Shown here in pieces: positions 57,205 to 64,000 of a stretch of DNA of 64,000 bases (positions within the stretch are counted from its first letter, which is position 1; every line of letters begins with the position of its first letter). The stretch is from NCBI GenBank assembly GCA_918797485.1, contig CAKKNE010000004.1, positions 2,976,001 through 3,040,000 on the forward strand, written 5' to 3'. The notes beneath the pieces are model-generated. The model searched no databases, was not told where the DNA came from, and saw nothing but the letters and a program-made list of their open reading frames with translations. The translations under genes were made by a program, and so were the position numbers. The DNA is from Pelagomonas calceolata (Eukaryota > Sar > Pelagophyceae > Pelagomonadales > Pelagomonadaceae).

Positions 57205-59316
57205 TCATCGGGGCACGAGGAGGAGGACCGCGACGGCCGTCCCGATCGAGGCAAAGACGGCCGCGCCCGCGCCGATCGCCGCGAGGACGTAGAGCGTCCT
57301 CCTATCTAACTGGACGGTCAGCGTCTCCGCCGTCGTGGCAGAGGTAACCTCATCAAGAGGATCGAGCCGGCGCGCGGCGGCGGACGCGGGGCTCGTCGGC
57401 TGCGAGCCGTCCTCGTCGAAGGACCGCCGGTCCAGCGACGACCGCCCGTCCAGCGACGGCCGCCGGCCGTCCATCATGGAAAGCATGTGCCGCAGGCGCG
57501 GCCGGCCGCCTCTCTCCAACCCCTCCAGTTCCTCCGTCGTCAGCGCGTAGGGGTCCTCGGCCGGCGGCAGGCCCGCCTCCTCTAATCTATCAAAAAATTT
57601 GTCGATGAAGGGCGCGTAGTAGACGTCCGAGTGCTCGACGATTTTTATTTGAAACACCTGCTGCACGCGCGCCGGCAGCTTCTTCAGGACGTCCGGCCCC
57701 GGGAACGTGAGCGATAGGCTGCCCGTGTTCGGGTCGCGCCATCGCGAGCCTTCTTTCTTTACGACCACCACAGGCACGCCGCTATCGACCGCCGCCGTGA
57801 GCTCGGCGACGCACCACGGGCTATCCAATACATTCTCGGACAGGATGAAGGCGAAGACGCTCGAGGACGCCACGTACTCCTGGAGCGTGTCCAGGGACCC
57901 GTCGAACTCCATATCCAGAAAAGCCTTGTACCGCCGTAATGTAAGCATCGTGTGCAGCGCGCGCGCAAAGTCCTTGGCGTCCGTCTGTTTGTGCGAAAGG
58001 AAGACGTCGTAGCGCTTCGAGGAGTGCGACTTGATCGGCGAGTTCGATCGTATCAAGCCGAGGGCGAGGTGGTGCTCGGCGCCCCGCACCGCTTCTCGCA
58101 ACCGGCCGTCCGTCTCTCCCTTAAGTTTCTCGAGCGCCGCGACGGCGCCCGCCGTGCGTAGGATCGACGCCGTGTTGTCGCCGACGCACGCGAGCTGGAG
58201 GACCGACTCCGCGCAGTCCCCCAAGCATAACAACCGGTACGCCTCCGGCGACTCGCCACCAGGCCCGCCCGTGCGCCATCCGTCCCGCAGGAGGCACCGC
58301 ACCAGCGCCGGCGCCGCCGCTTTCGCAAAGGCTTCCGCCCTTTCTCCCGCGGACGCTCTTCCACTGAGAGCACGCGCGGCCAGCGTGAAATCTCGCAGCC
58401 GCATCGCCCGCCCCGCCTTGTCGTCGTCGAGCTTCTTGTTCAAATGCTCGCAGACGGCTTGGGTCGCCCAGGTTTCCGCCTCTTCGCCCCCGGACTTCGG
58501 CGGAAGCAGCGCTAATGCGGCGGCGGCGGCCACCGCGCCGTCGTCGTCGTGCAACCCGCGCGGGCCCGACGGCCCGTCCCGCAGGTGGTCGTCGACTGCG
58601 GCCGCCAGCGCCTCCGGCGCACCGGCCTCGCCAAGGGCGCGCCAGTTCGCTGGCGACGTCGCGAGGCGATACGTGGCAAATGCAGCACGTAAACGCGCCA
58701 TCTGGGTCGCTTTTGAGTCACGAAGCAGCCTGACCAGGGGCTCCGCGCCGCCCGCCAGGACGACGGCCTCCTGGTTCTTCGCGTCGCCCTGGCAGAGGGC
58801 GTCCAGGCCCTGGGCCGCGCGCTCGCGGAGCGCCTCGCCCTCGTAATTGCGGAGCGAGCTGGCGGCCAGCGGCGAGGCCGCGCGCTGCCGCCGCAGCAAA
58901 TTGACGAGCGCCGCCAGGCCGCGGCCCTCGCGGATCGCCGTCTTGTTCGCCGCGGAATCCACGGCGAGGTTCGCCAGGGCCCAGGCGGCACGCATCGCCG
59001 CCTCCACTGACCCAGTCTCGGCCATGGCCACGAGCGGCGCGATGCCCCCTTTCTTCGCGAGCGCGCCGCGGAACGCCGGCGCGCGCTTGGCCGCCGCCTT
59101 GACGCACTTCGCGGCCGCGACGCGAATGGCCTCGTCGCCCGCCTCGAGGCCGCGCAAGCACACGTCAACGCAGCGCGCGTCCGCCGCGAACTGGACCGAC
59201 GCCTCCTTCGTGGCCTCGACGCTGTTCGCGAGCATACCGTAGGCCATGCGGCGGGCCTCGCCGTGGGCCGCCGACGCAGCGTCCGCGACGAGGGCCGCGA
59301 GTGCTGTTGTGGACAT
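57205..59316 (-). CDS. ARM-repeat TIR-domain protein with C-terminal membrane anchor
   Basis: 703 residues. About residues 1-420 are armadillo-like repeats (KGGIAPLVAMAETGSVEAAM, AGGAEPLVRLLRDS, AGAPEALAAAVD). A TIR domain starts at about 434: KRYDVFLSHKQTDAKDFARA, FLDMEFDGSLDTLQEYVAS, FAFILSENVLDSPWCVAEL. Trp501 and Glu505 make the WxxxE that holds the catalytic Glu in NAD-cleaving TIRs such as SARM1. A Ser-rich linker leads to a C-terminal membrane segment (about 676-700, LAAIGAGAAVFASIGTAVA) ending in VPR, a tail-anchor layout. The ARM-TIR order is SARM1-like, without the SAM domains. NADase activity is inferred. Confidence 0.85.
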   Translation of the reverse strand: MSTTALAALVADAASAAHGEARRMAYGMLANSVEATKEASVQFAADARCVDVCLRGLEAGDEAIRVAAAKCVKAAAKRAPAFRGALAKKGGIAPLVAMAETGSVEAAMRAAWALANLAVDSAANKTAIREGRGLAALVNLLRRQRAASPLAASSLRNYEGEALRERAAQGLDALCQGDAKNQEAVVLAGGAEPLVRLLRDSKATQMARLRAAFATYRLATSPANWRALGEAGAPEALAAAVDDHLRDGPSGPRGLHDDDGAVAAAAALALLPPKSGGEEAETWATQAVCEHLNKKLDDDKAGRAMRLRDFTLAARALSGRASAGERAEAFAKAAAPALVRCLLRDGWRTGGPGGESPEAYRLLCLGDCAESVLQLACVGDNTASILRTAGAVAALEKLKGETDGRLREAVRGAEHHLALGLIRSNSPIKSHSSKRYDVFLSHKQTDAKDFARALHTMLTLRRYKAFLDMEFDGSLDTLQEYVASSSVFAFILSENVLDSPWCVAELTAAVDSGVPVVVVKKEGSRWRDPNTGSLSLTFPGPDVLKKLPARVQQVFQIKIVEHSDVYYAPFIDKFFDRLEEAGLPPAEDPYALTTEELEGLERGGRPRLRHMLSMMDGRRPSLDGRSSLDRRSFDEDGSQPTSPASAAARRLDPLDEVTSATTAETLTVQLDRRTLYVLAAIGAGAAVFASIGTAVAVLLLVPR

Positions 59317-59502
59317 GTTTTTGTTTCTATGGGGCAGCGCCGCTTTACGAGGGGCAGCGATGGACGCTTATTTATGTTGCGTGAGGTTCCATGCGTGGGC
59401 GACACGCCGCGCACGGCACTCCCTGCGCACTCCTTTTAACATGCTCTCTCACGGCTAGCCGGCTCAAAGCTGGGAGGTGCGGGTCGCATCACAGGCAAAG
59501 AG

Positions 59503-60907
59503 TTAATCCAGGAAGAACCTATCCCCTGGTGGCGCCCGCTGGAGGCTTTCCACGCGCTCGACGACCGTCGCCGCCCGCGCAATTTCACCAGTGCGCGCCA
59601 CGAACGCGTCGAAGGCCGCGCCGCCGTTGAAACACGGCCCGGGGTCCTCAGGCGCTGTCGGGTCGCAGAACCGCTCGTAGAAGCTGTCGACGAACTCGAG
59701 CATCGACGCGATGTAGGCCTCGTCGCGCTCGACGCGCATGAAAACAGCGCCGCGCGTCGCTGAGGTCGAAACGAGGATAGCCCCACGCGCCCCGGCGCAG
59801 TAGATCTCGAGCATGACCTGGGGCACCTGTGCACAAATCAACCAGTGAATGGACCCAGACATGATTCAGCAGTGGCAGAGACGTGCCGCGACCACATTTG
59901 ATTTATGCACGGTGGGGCACGATCCAGGGCGCCAGGTTGTCGTGGGGCCCGCGGTCGTAGAGCTCCATCGTCTTGTTGCCCGAGCCGCGCACGAAGGGCG
60001 CAACGGACTTGATCTCCAGGACGTCGAGGGCGCCGTCGTCATATATTATAAGGCCGTCGGGGCTCGCGCCGACGGGGCATTTACGCGGAGCCGGCCTTAT
60101 TGTGCGCGGTTTGACCGGCCAGCGCTCCGCGAGGCGGTCGACGGCGCCGGGCGCTTCCGCGCAGAGCAAGCCGGTCTCGGCGACCGACCCCTCAAGGGCA
60201 TTGACGGCGGCGAGCATGCCGATGCCCTCCTGCGTCTTGCCCCAGGCCAGCCGCGCCGCCATGGCGTCGCCGCAGCGGCGCCCGCCCCTATCCGGCGATC
60301 CGGCCCAGTCGTAGGCGTAGGCCGAGTCGGCATCGGCGCACCACTCGCCGGCGTCCTCGTCGTCGTCGTAGTCGCCGTCGCGGAAGACCTCTGCTAGGAG
60401 ACTAGCATCCGGTCGCTCGCGGAGGTGCGACGCCGCTCTAAGCGCTCTGCCGTGGCCGGCCAGGCTCTTGGGGATGCGCAGCGTGTTTGCCGCATCGCTC
60501 TCCAGGAGGCCGCACACGGCGGCGACGCGCGAGCCCGTGAGGCGCCCCGCGTGGAGCGCGTCCCAGCGCCACGCGTCCTGGCGGAACAGCGCCGCGCGGC
60601 CGAGGTCCGCGCCGCCTTCGCCGCAGACGTCGCGCGCCGGGGGCAGGCCGAGATAGAGGGGGTGAGAGCGCAGGGCGCGCGCCGGGATCGCCCGCCAGTG
60701 GACGTTCGCGACGTTGCCGCGCGGCCGCGCGCCGCGCTTCTTCTTCTGGGCCGGTTTTCTTTTCTTGCGTCGGTTCTTCGGGGCCGGTTTTGTGGAAGAC
60801 GGCATCGATGCGAGTCGCTCGCCGCGCCGCAGTGCGCCGAGCTGCACCGAGGGCGGCACGAGCGCGAGCGCCGCCATAATCACACAGGACACGAGCACGC
60901 GCCGCAT
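59503..60907 (-). CDS. YqaJ-type nuclease with signal peptide
   Basis: 436 residues after splicing 59827-59920 (329 codons plus 108 including the stop). MRRVLVSCVIMAALALVPPS is a signal peptide, possibly with a plastid-type entry site; a very basic stretch (NRRKKRKPAQKKKRG) follows. The PD-(D/E)xK core of YqaJ-like exonucleases is visible: RLTGSRVAAVCG, QEGIGMLAAVN, GASPDGLIIYDDGALDVLEIKS (Asp...Glu-x-Lys) and, across the intron, VPQVMLEIYCAGARGAILV, the Q-containing helix. Such enzymes resect DNA ends for recombination. Organelle DNA repair is a guess from targeting. The ATG directly follows the CDC26 stop codon. Confidence 0.78.
59827..59920 (-). other. Introner-type intron in the YqaJ gene, intact ends
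   Basis: 94 bp. An 8-bp target-site duplication GTGCCCCA lies at the start of the intron and at the start of exon 2. Inside it are terminal inverted repeats CCGTGCATAAATCAA and TTGATTTGTGCACAG. The GT of the first duplication copy is the donor and the element's terminal CAG is the acceptor, so splicing restores ATC-GTG-CCC-CAG exactly. Confidence 0.85.
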
Positions 60908-61093
60908 CTAGTAGTTGGGCGAGTCGGAGCGCAGCCCGATGCGGCCTTCGCGCGCGGCCTTGCGGTCGTCCTGCTTGCTCTCCGGTGCGCCCGCCTCTTC
61001 CTTGGCCGCCTTCTTTTGCTGGGCTTGGAAGCGGTCGAACTCTTCCAGGTCCTCGGACTTCATCTCGATGCGCGTGGGCTCGCGGCGGAGCAT
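60908..61093 (-). CDS. CDC26: Anaphase-promoting complex subunit CDC26 (APC12)
   Basis: 61 residues from the ATG at 61091-61093. The N-terminus MLRREPTRIEMKSEDLEEFD matches CDC26 (human [20 protein letters not shown]), the part that threads through the APC6 TPR superhelix; the tail RIGLRSDSPNY resembles the IGL-SD segment. CDC26 stabilises APC6 within the ubiquitin ligase that triggers anaphase. The reading frame is also open upstream to 61174, but the Met at 61093 fits the family. The TAG stop is joined directly to the next ATG. Confidence 0.85.
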   Translation of the reverse strand: MLRREPTRIEMKSEDLEEFDRFQAQQKKAAKEEAGAPESKQDDRKAAREGRIGLRSDSPNY

Positions 61094-61215
61094 CGCTGTG
61101 AGTAGTGAAACGGCTGGTGCTGCGAAGCGTTTGGACTGTGGTGGTCTGCTCCTTGCCGCTGAGGATGCGTGCACCCGTACAGCGCCTTTTTTTGGCTTTT
61201 GCCGCGCGGTCGAGA

Positions 61216-61239
61216 GCTAGCGGTATGTAACACACTAGC
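61216..61239 (+). promoter_or_regulatory. GCTAG palindrome, copy 13
   Basis: GCTAGCGGTATG then TAACACACTAGC, followed by AAGAGGGACC. 122 bp upstream of the CDC26 ATG; motif C copy 2 begins 4 bp later. Confidence 0.65.
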
Positions 61240-61243
61240 AAGA

Positions 61244-61284
61244 GGGACCCCGCGACGTAACTAGCCTGAGCCTGAGCCTGAGGC
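61244..61284 (+). repeat. Motif C, copy 2
   Basis: GGGACCCCGCGACGTAAC, TAGCC then three CTGAGC-type units, matching 57077-57117 with G replacing C in each unit. Confidence 0.6.
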
Positions 61285-61384
61285 CGAAGCCTGCGCGGTA
61301 TGTAGTCAGTATAATTCGCCAATTTCTTCTTACATTTTCAGGCGTGAGCGGGACGAAGCGACAGGGGGGAACAGCAGGGACTCC

Positions 61385-62110
61385 TCAGCGCGGAGTCAGG
61401 ACGAGGACCTGGAGGTCGTGGTGGTAGTAGTCGGGGTGGAACGAGTCCTCGCGCAGCTCCTCGACCGTGAAATGGGCCGAGGCCGCCTCGAGGAAGCGCG
61501 CCACGCCGTCGCGGCGCCGCTGCGTCGCGACGACGACGAGGCGCGCCTCCGCCGCGACGGCCGCGAGCACCCTAGCCACGTCCTCGGCCCACTGGACGCA
61601 GACGAGGACGTCGCTCGCGACGACGACGGGGAAGGCGCCCATTGTTGTGTGGTCCGCGTCGCGCCAGTCGAGCGCGGCGACCGTCGGCGTCCGGGGCACG
61701 GAACCCGCGTTCGCGTCGATGGTCTTGCGGAGGTGCGGCACGACCGGCGCGGCGTCCGTCGTCGTCACGTCGGCGCCCAGCGCCGCCAGCGCGAGGGCCA
61801 GGAGCCCGCTGCCGCCGCCGAGCTCCAGCACGCGCTCGCTGGCGCGGATGGCGAGGGGGGACGCTGTTTTATTGGTGTTGTATTCGAACATGCGCGCCAG
61901 CGCGACGGCGCAGTCCCAGACCTTTGTGCCCGTCGAGGCCGCCGTCTCGGCGATCTCCAGCGTCTTGGCGGCGCCGGGCAGCGCGTAGCTGAAGGCGCCG
62001 TCGTAGCGGCCCGCGTCGCCCTGGATCTCGCGGCGCCAGTGCGGCGGCGTCACGGGGGCGATCTGGGCCGATCGCTTCGCCGCTATGCAGCGCTCGAGGA
62101 CGGCGCTCAT
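61385..62110 (-). CDS. METTL21-like (family 16) protein methyltransferase
   Basis: 241 residues. GTKVWDCAVALARM is the family-16 entry motif (GxxxWxxA). VLELGGGSGLLALALAALGA is SAM motif I, TTTDAAP motif II, and FPVVVASDVLVC occupies the DxxY/ASDV position. The family methylates Lys on chaperones and elongation factors; the exact substrate cannot be told. The N-terminal 60 residues are less conserved. The stop at 61385 leaves 291 bp to the CDC26 ATG upstream of its own transcription unit. Confidence 0.85.
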   Translation of the reverse strand: MSAVLERCIAAKRSAQIAPVTPPHWRREIQGDAGRYDGAFSYALPGAAKTLEIAETAASTGTKVWDCAVALARMFEYNTNKTASPLAIRASERVLELGGGSGLLALALAALGADVTTTDAAPVVPHLRKTIDANAGSVPRTPTVAALDWRDADHTTMGAFPVVVASDVLVCVQWAEDVARVLAAVAAEARLVVVATQRRRDGVARFLEAASAHFTVEELREDSFHPDYYHHDLQVLVLTPR

Positions 62111-62626
62111 GATGATGGCATTTCTTTAATTTGGTCGTCCGCGGTGGTGGTGAGCCCAGCTGCAGCAGAGGGTAATGGTGATGCTGGCTTCTGCCGCGAG
62201 TCCTGGCCACCGCTTGCGGGAGCAATGGGTGCAGGTGATAGGCGGGCTGGCAAGCGCTTGCGGCCGACTAAAAAGCACGTATGGCGGGCCCAGGAGCGCC
62301 GCGGAGCAGTCTCCAGTCTGCCAAATCTGGCCGCCGCAGCGGTGGCCGCACGGGTAGCGGGATCTGTTCTACCGCCGCAGCACTTGCTCTTGGACTCCTC
62401 GACGGCTTCTTGCGCGGTTTGAGCGACCTCTGTTTTGCGCCTCAGGTTTTGTGTGCTTCAGGCATGCATGTGCCATTTTGCCTCATTAATGCTCCGAGAT
62501 TCGAAAAATACGCTCACACGTTGTGATTTACAGCTACGAAACGGGACGAGAGCTGTGAGCGTCTCTGCGCAGCGCCAGCAGCCGTGCATTCCCTACACTG
62601 CAGCCTCTGCACAGCAAGCAGTCGCG
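62111..62626. other. Divergent intergenic region
   Basis: 516 bp between the methyltransferase ATG and the RUS-family ATG. No GCTAG palindrome, RNA gene or exon recognised; it contains Ala/Arg-type open frames that are composition artefacts. Confidence 0.5.
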
Positions 62627-63880
62627 ATGCAATCGCGTCGACGCGGCGCTGTGGTCGTCGCATCGCTGCTCACAAGAGCGCAAGCCCTCGACGTGGTGCT
62701 GAGCGAGCGCCGAGGCAGCGGAGCAGCGAGGAAATGGCGGGTCAGCGACCGCATCACGCCACTCACGAATCAACGACCATCGCTCCGCTCTTTGAAGGCC
62801 GCGGCGAGGGATGCATTGGTGCCCTCGACGACGGTCGCGCCGGAGTACACGCGCTACCAAGCGTGGCACGTCGCACAAGATCTGTCCACGCAGCTGCGAA
62901 GCACGCTGGCGACGTCCGCTGTTTTTCAGGGGCTGGGCATGGGCTCCGGGAACGCCGCCACCGCGCTGGCCGCCACCGTCGCGTGGCTCTCGCGCGACGC
63001 GTCGGGCATGGTCGCGAGTCTAGCGGCGACCGCTCGGTTAGCCCCCCGCTTAGATGGAGACTGCCGGCGGTGGCGGTTCCTGGGCGACGTGTGCGTCGAC
63101 GCTGCTTTAGTTATTGAGCTCGCGACGCCGCACGCGCCACGATCAATGTTCGTGCCGATGCTCTGCGCCGCGTCGGTGCTCAAGGCGCTCTGCGGCGTGC
63201 TGGCGGGCGGCGCCAACGCGGCGGTCAGCGCGCACTGGGCGGCGTCGAGCGCGGATTTTGCGGAAGTGCAGGCTAAAGGTGCAGCTGTGGGCACTCTCTC
63301 GGGGCTCCTCGGCCTGGGCCTGAGCCTGGCGGGCGCGGGGCTCGCCAGTCGGGGCAACCTTGGTGGCGTGAAGACGGCATGGGCGGCATTCGGCGCGTTG
63401 ACGGCGCTGCACGTCGTCTGCTGCGCCGCGGGGCTCAAGATCCTCCGCTTGCGACGCCTCGGCTGCGCGCGGCGCTTCTACCTCGCCGTCGACGCCGTAG
63501 AAACGACCGGGCGGGCGCCCACGCCGGCGGAGCTGGCGGCCCGCGACCGCGTCATCGGCGCCCCCGACGGCTTTCGGGCCGCCGGCGCGTCGGTGTTGCT
63601 GCGGCGCGTCCGCGACCGGCCCGCGCTGCTCGCCGAGCTCCTGCGCGAGGCGCGCGGCCGCTACGTGTGCCTGCCGGGACGGGTCGTCGGCTTGCTCGCC
63701 GGCGCGACGCCGCGCGACGAGCGGGCCGCGTTGTTACATGCGCGACGAGGCGTGGCGCCCGACGAGGCTTCCCTCGACGCCATCGACGACGCGCTCCGGA
63801 AGGCCGGGTTCGATCTCGACGCGCGATTGTTTCCCGCGGGCGGGCCGGTGCTTGAAGTCGTCGATGAGGGCGTGAGTTGA
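62627..63880 (+). CDS. RUS / DUF647 family membrane protein
   Basis: 417 residues from the ATG at 62627 (MQSRRRGAVVVASLL). The DUF647 body is clear: TRYQAWHVAQDLSTQLRSTL, ATSAVFQGLGMG, LSRDASGMVASLAATAR, WRFLGDVCVDAALVIEL, AASVLKALCGVLAGGANAAV and FAEVQAKGAAVGTLSGLLG. Several hydrophobic helices suit a membrane or membrane-associated protein. RUS proteins act in plant root UV-B sensing, auxin transport and B6-linked signalling; the algal role is unknown. A probable organellar presequence (Arg-rich, hydrophobic) precedes the domain. Confidence 0.85.
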   Translation: MQSRRRGAVVVASLLTRAQALDVVLSERRGSGAARKWRVSDRITPLTNQRPSLRSLKAAARDALVPSTTVAPEYTRYQAWHVAQDLSTQLRSTLATSAVFQGLGMGSGNAATALAATVAWLSRDASGMVASLAATARLAPRLDGDCRRWRFLGDVCVDAALVIELATPHAPRSMFVPMLCAASVLKALCGVLAGGANAAVSAHWAASSADFAEVQAKGAAVGTLSGLLGLGLSLAGAGLASRGNLGGVKTAWAAFGALTALHVVCCAAGLKILRLRRLGCARRFYLAVDAVETTGRAPTPAELAARDRVIGAPDGFRAAGASVLLRRVRDRPALLAELLREARGRYVCLPGRVVGLLAGATPRDERAALLHARRGVAPDEASLDAIDDALRKAGFDLDARLFPAGGPVLEVVDEGVS

Positions 63881-63892
63881 CGAGAATGTATA

Positions 63893-63908
63893 GTTACGGT
63901 GCTAGGAC
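63893..63908 (-). promoter_or_regulatory. Companion motif B, copy 3
   Basis: GTTACGGTGCTAGGAC, the reverse complement of copies 1 and 2, 12 bp after the RUS stop and 16 bp from palindrome copy 14. Confidence 0.55.
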
Positions 63909-63924
63909 GAGTAATTTTAAGTTT

Positions 63925-63947
63925 GCTAGTGTCTTACAAGCGCTAGC
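63925..63947 (-). promoter_or_regulatory. GCTAG palindrome, copy 14
   Basis: GCTAGTGTCTTACAAG then CGCTAGC, reverse orientation. It precedes whatever gene lies beyond the right edge. Confidence 0.6.
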
Positions 63948-64000
63948 TCGATTATTTTTGCCTGCGTGTCTCTCCAATCCTTGCTCCGTGTGCTGTCGTA

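Noticed and set aside
58031-58846. Plus-strand open frame of 271 codons opposite the ARM repeats
   Set aside because: Antisense composition artefact; the minus strand has clear ARM and TIR domains.
61418-62422. Plus-strand open frame of 334 codons opposite the methyltransferase
   Set aside because: Val/Arg/Gly-rich without motifs; the minus strand shows intact SAM-binding motifs.
14392-63947. GCTAG palindromes as transcription terminators or CRISPR repeats
   Set aside because: Scattered singly over 58 kb near start codons, with no U-tract or regular spacers; the stem is only five to seven base pairs.
1-64000. tRNA, rRNA or snRNA genes
   Set aside because: No cloverleaf with a GTTCRANNC arm, no 5S or U6 core was seen by eye; weak candidates near 57,178 and 8,120 failed on the other arms. 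A covariance search would be decisive.
1-64000. Bacterial or giant-virus origin of the window
   Set aside because: Spliceosomal introns, organelle presequences and core eukaryotic complexes occur across the whole window.

Overview
This is nuclear DNA of a compact, GC-rich, photosynthetic eukaryote, most likely a stramenopile alga of the pelagophyte type (Aureococcus/Pelagomonas-like). Support comes from the sequence: spliceosomal introns; eukaryote-only genes (gamma-tubulin, EMC7, CDC26, MANF, CSTF2, a START protein); signal peptides followed by AAF/AFAP-type plastid-entry motifs, as in algae with complex red-derived plastids; long Pro-Thr-Ser tracts and RRL(Q/T/S) sites in secreted proteins; and kinesin-light-chain-like TPR fragments. 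The species is inferred, not shown.

Layout. 0-7.7 kb: a 5'-truncated EF-hand/coiled-coil gene, a DUF1769-DUF547 membrane protein, an ankyrin protein and an MDP1-like phosphatase. 8.2-12.4 kb: a mitochondrial PDK/BCKDK-type kinase, a START-domain gene and a JmjC gene; the START gene shares its 3' end with the kinase and its 5' end with the JmjC gene. 12.5-17.8 kb: EMC7, MANF, a probably plastid-targeted Trm1 methyltransferase and gamma-tubulin. 18-28 kb: an AT-hook protein, an Arc1p/AIMP1-like tRNA-binding protein, two abutting gene fragments, a DnaJ, two probably plastid-targeted proteins, CstF-64 and a Cys-loop receptor. 28.2-50.5 kb: one minus-strand gene for a fibrocystin-L-like surface protein of about 7,375 residues. 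50.9-56 kb: a GT2 glycosyltransferase, a TPR-prefoldin fusion, a PP5-type phosphatase without TPRs and a mitochondrial carrier. 56-57.2 kb: a minisatellite-bearing stretch without a gene I can support. 57.2-63.9 kb: a tail-anchored ARM-TIR protein, a YqaJ-type nuclease that starts directly after the CDC26 stop codon, a METTL21-like methyltransferase and a RUS/DUF647 protein.

Three kinds of structure are not explained by the genes. (1) A 22-24 bp palindrome, GCTAG-N12-14-CTAGC, occurs 14 times. It lies only between genes and mostly 50-340 bp upstream of start codons, sometimes with a second motif at a fixed 16-bp distance. (2) Introner-like introns: one family has 15-bp terminal inverted repeats and 8-bp target-site duplications whose edge forms the 5' splice site (GT in one gene, GC in another); a second, looser class shares ACGCCATCGACGCGAC near the 3' splice site, and the same 16-mer also lies just downstream of several genes. 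(3) Gene ends are very tight: several tail-to-tail pairs have stops only 11-18 bp apart, and there is one TAG|ATG junction.

The genes are mostly unrelated housekeeping and surface or signalling functions and do not form one pathway. Shared themes are the secretory pathway (EMC7, MANF, possibly the DnaJ, the giant protein), Hsp90/chaperone partners (TPR-prefoldin, PP5), translation factors (Arc1p-like, Trm1) and NAD/TIR signalling. No rRNA, tRNA or CRISPR was recognised.
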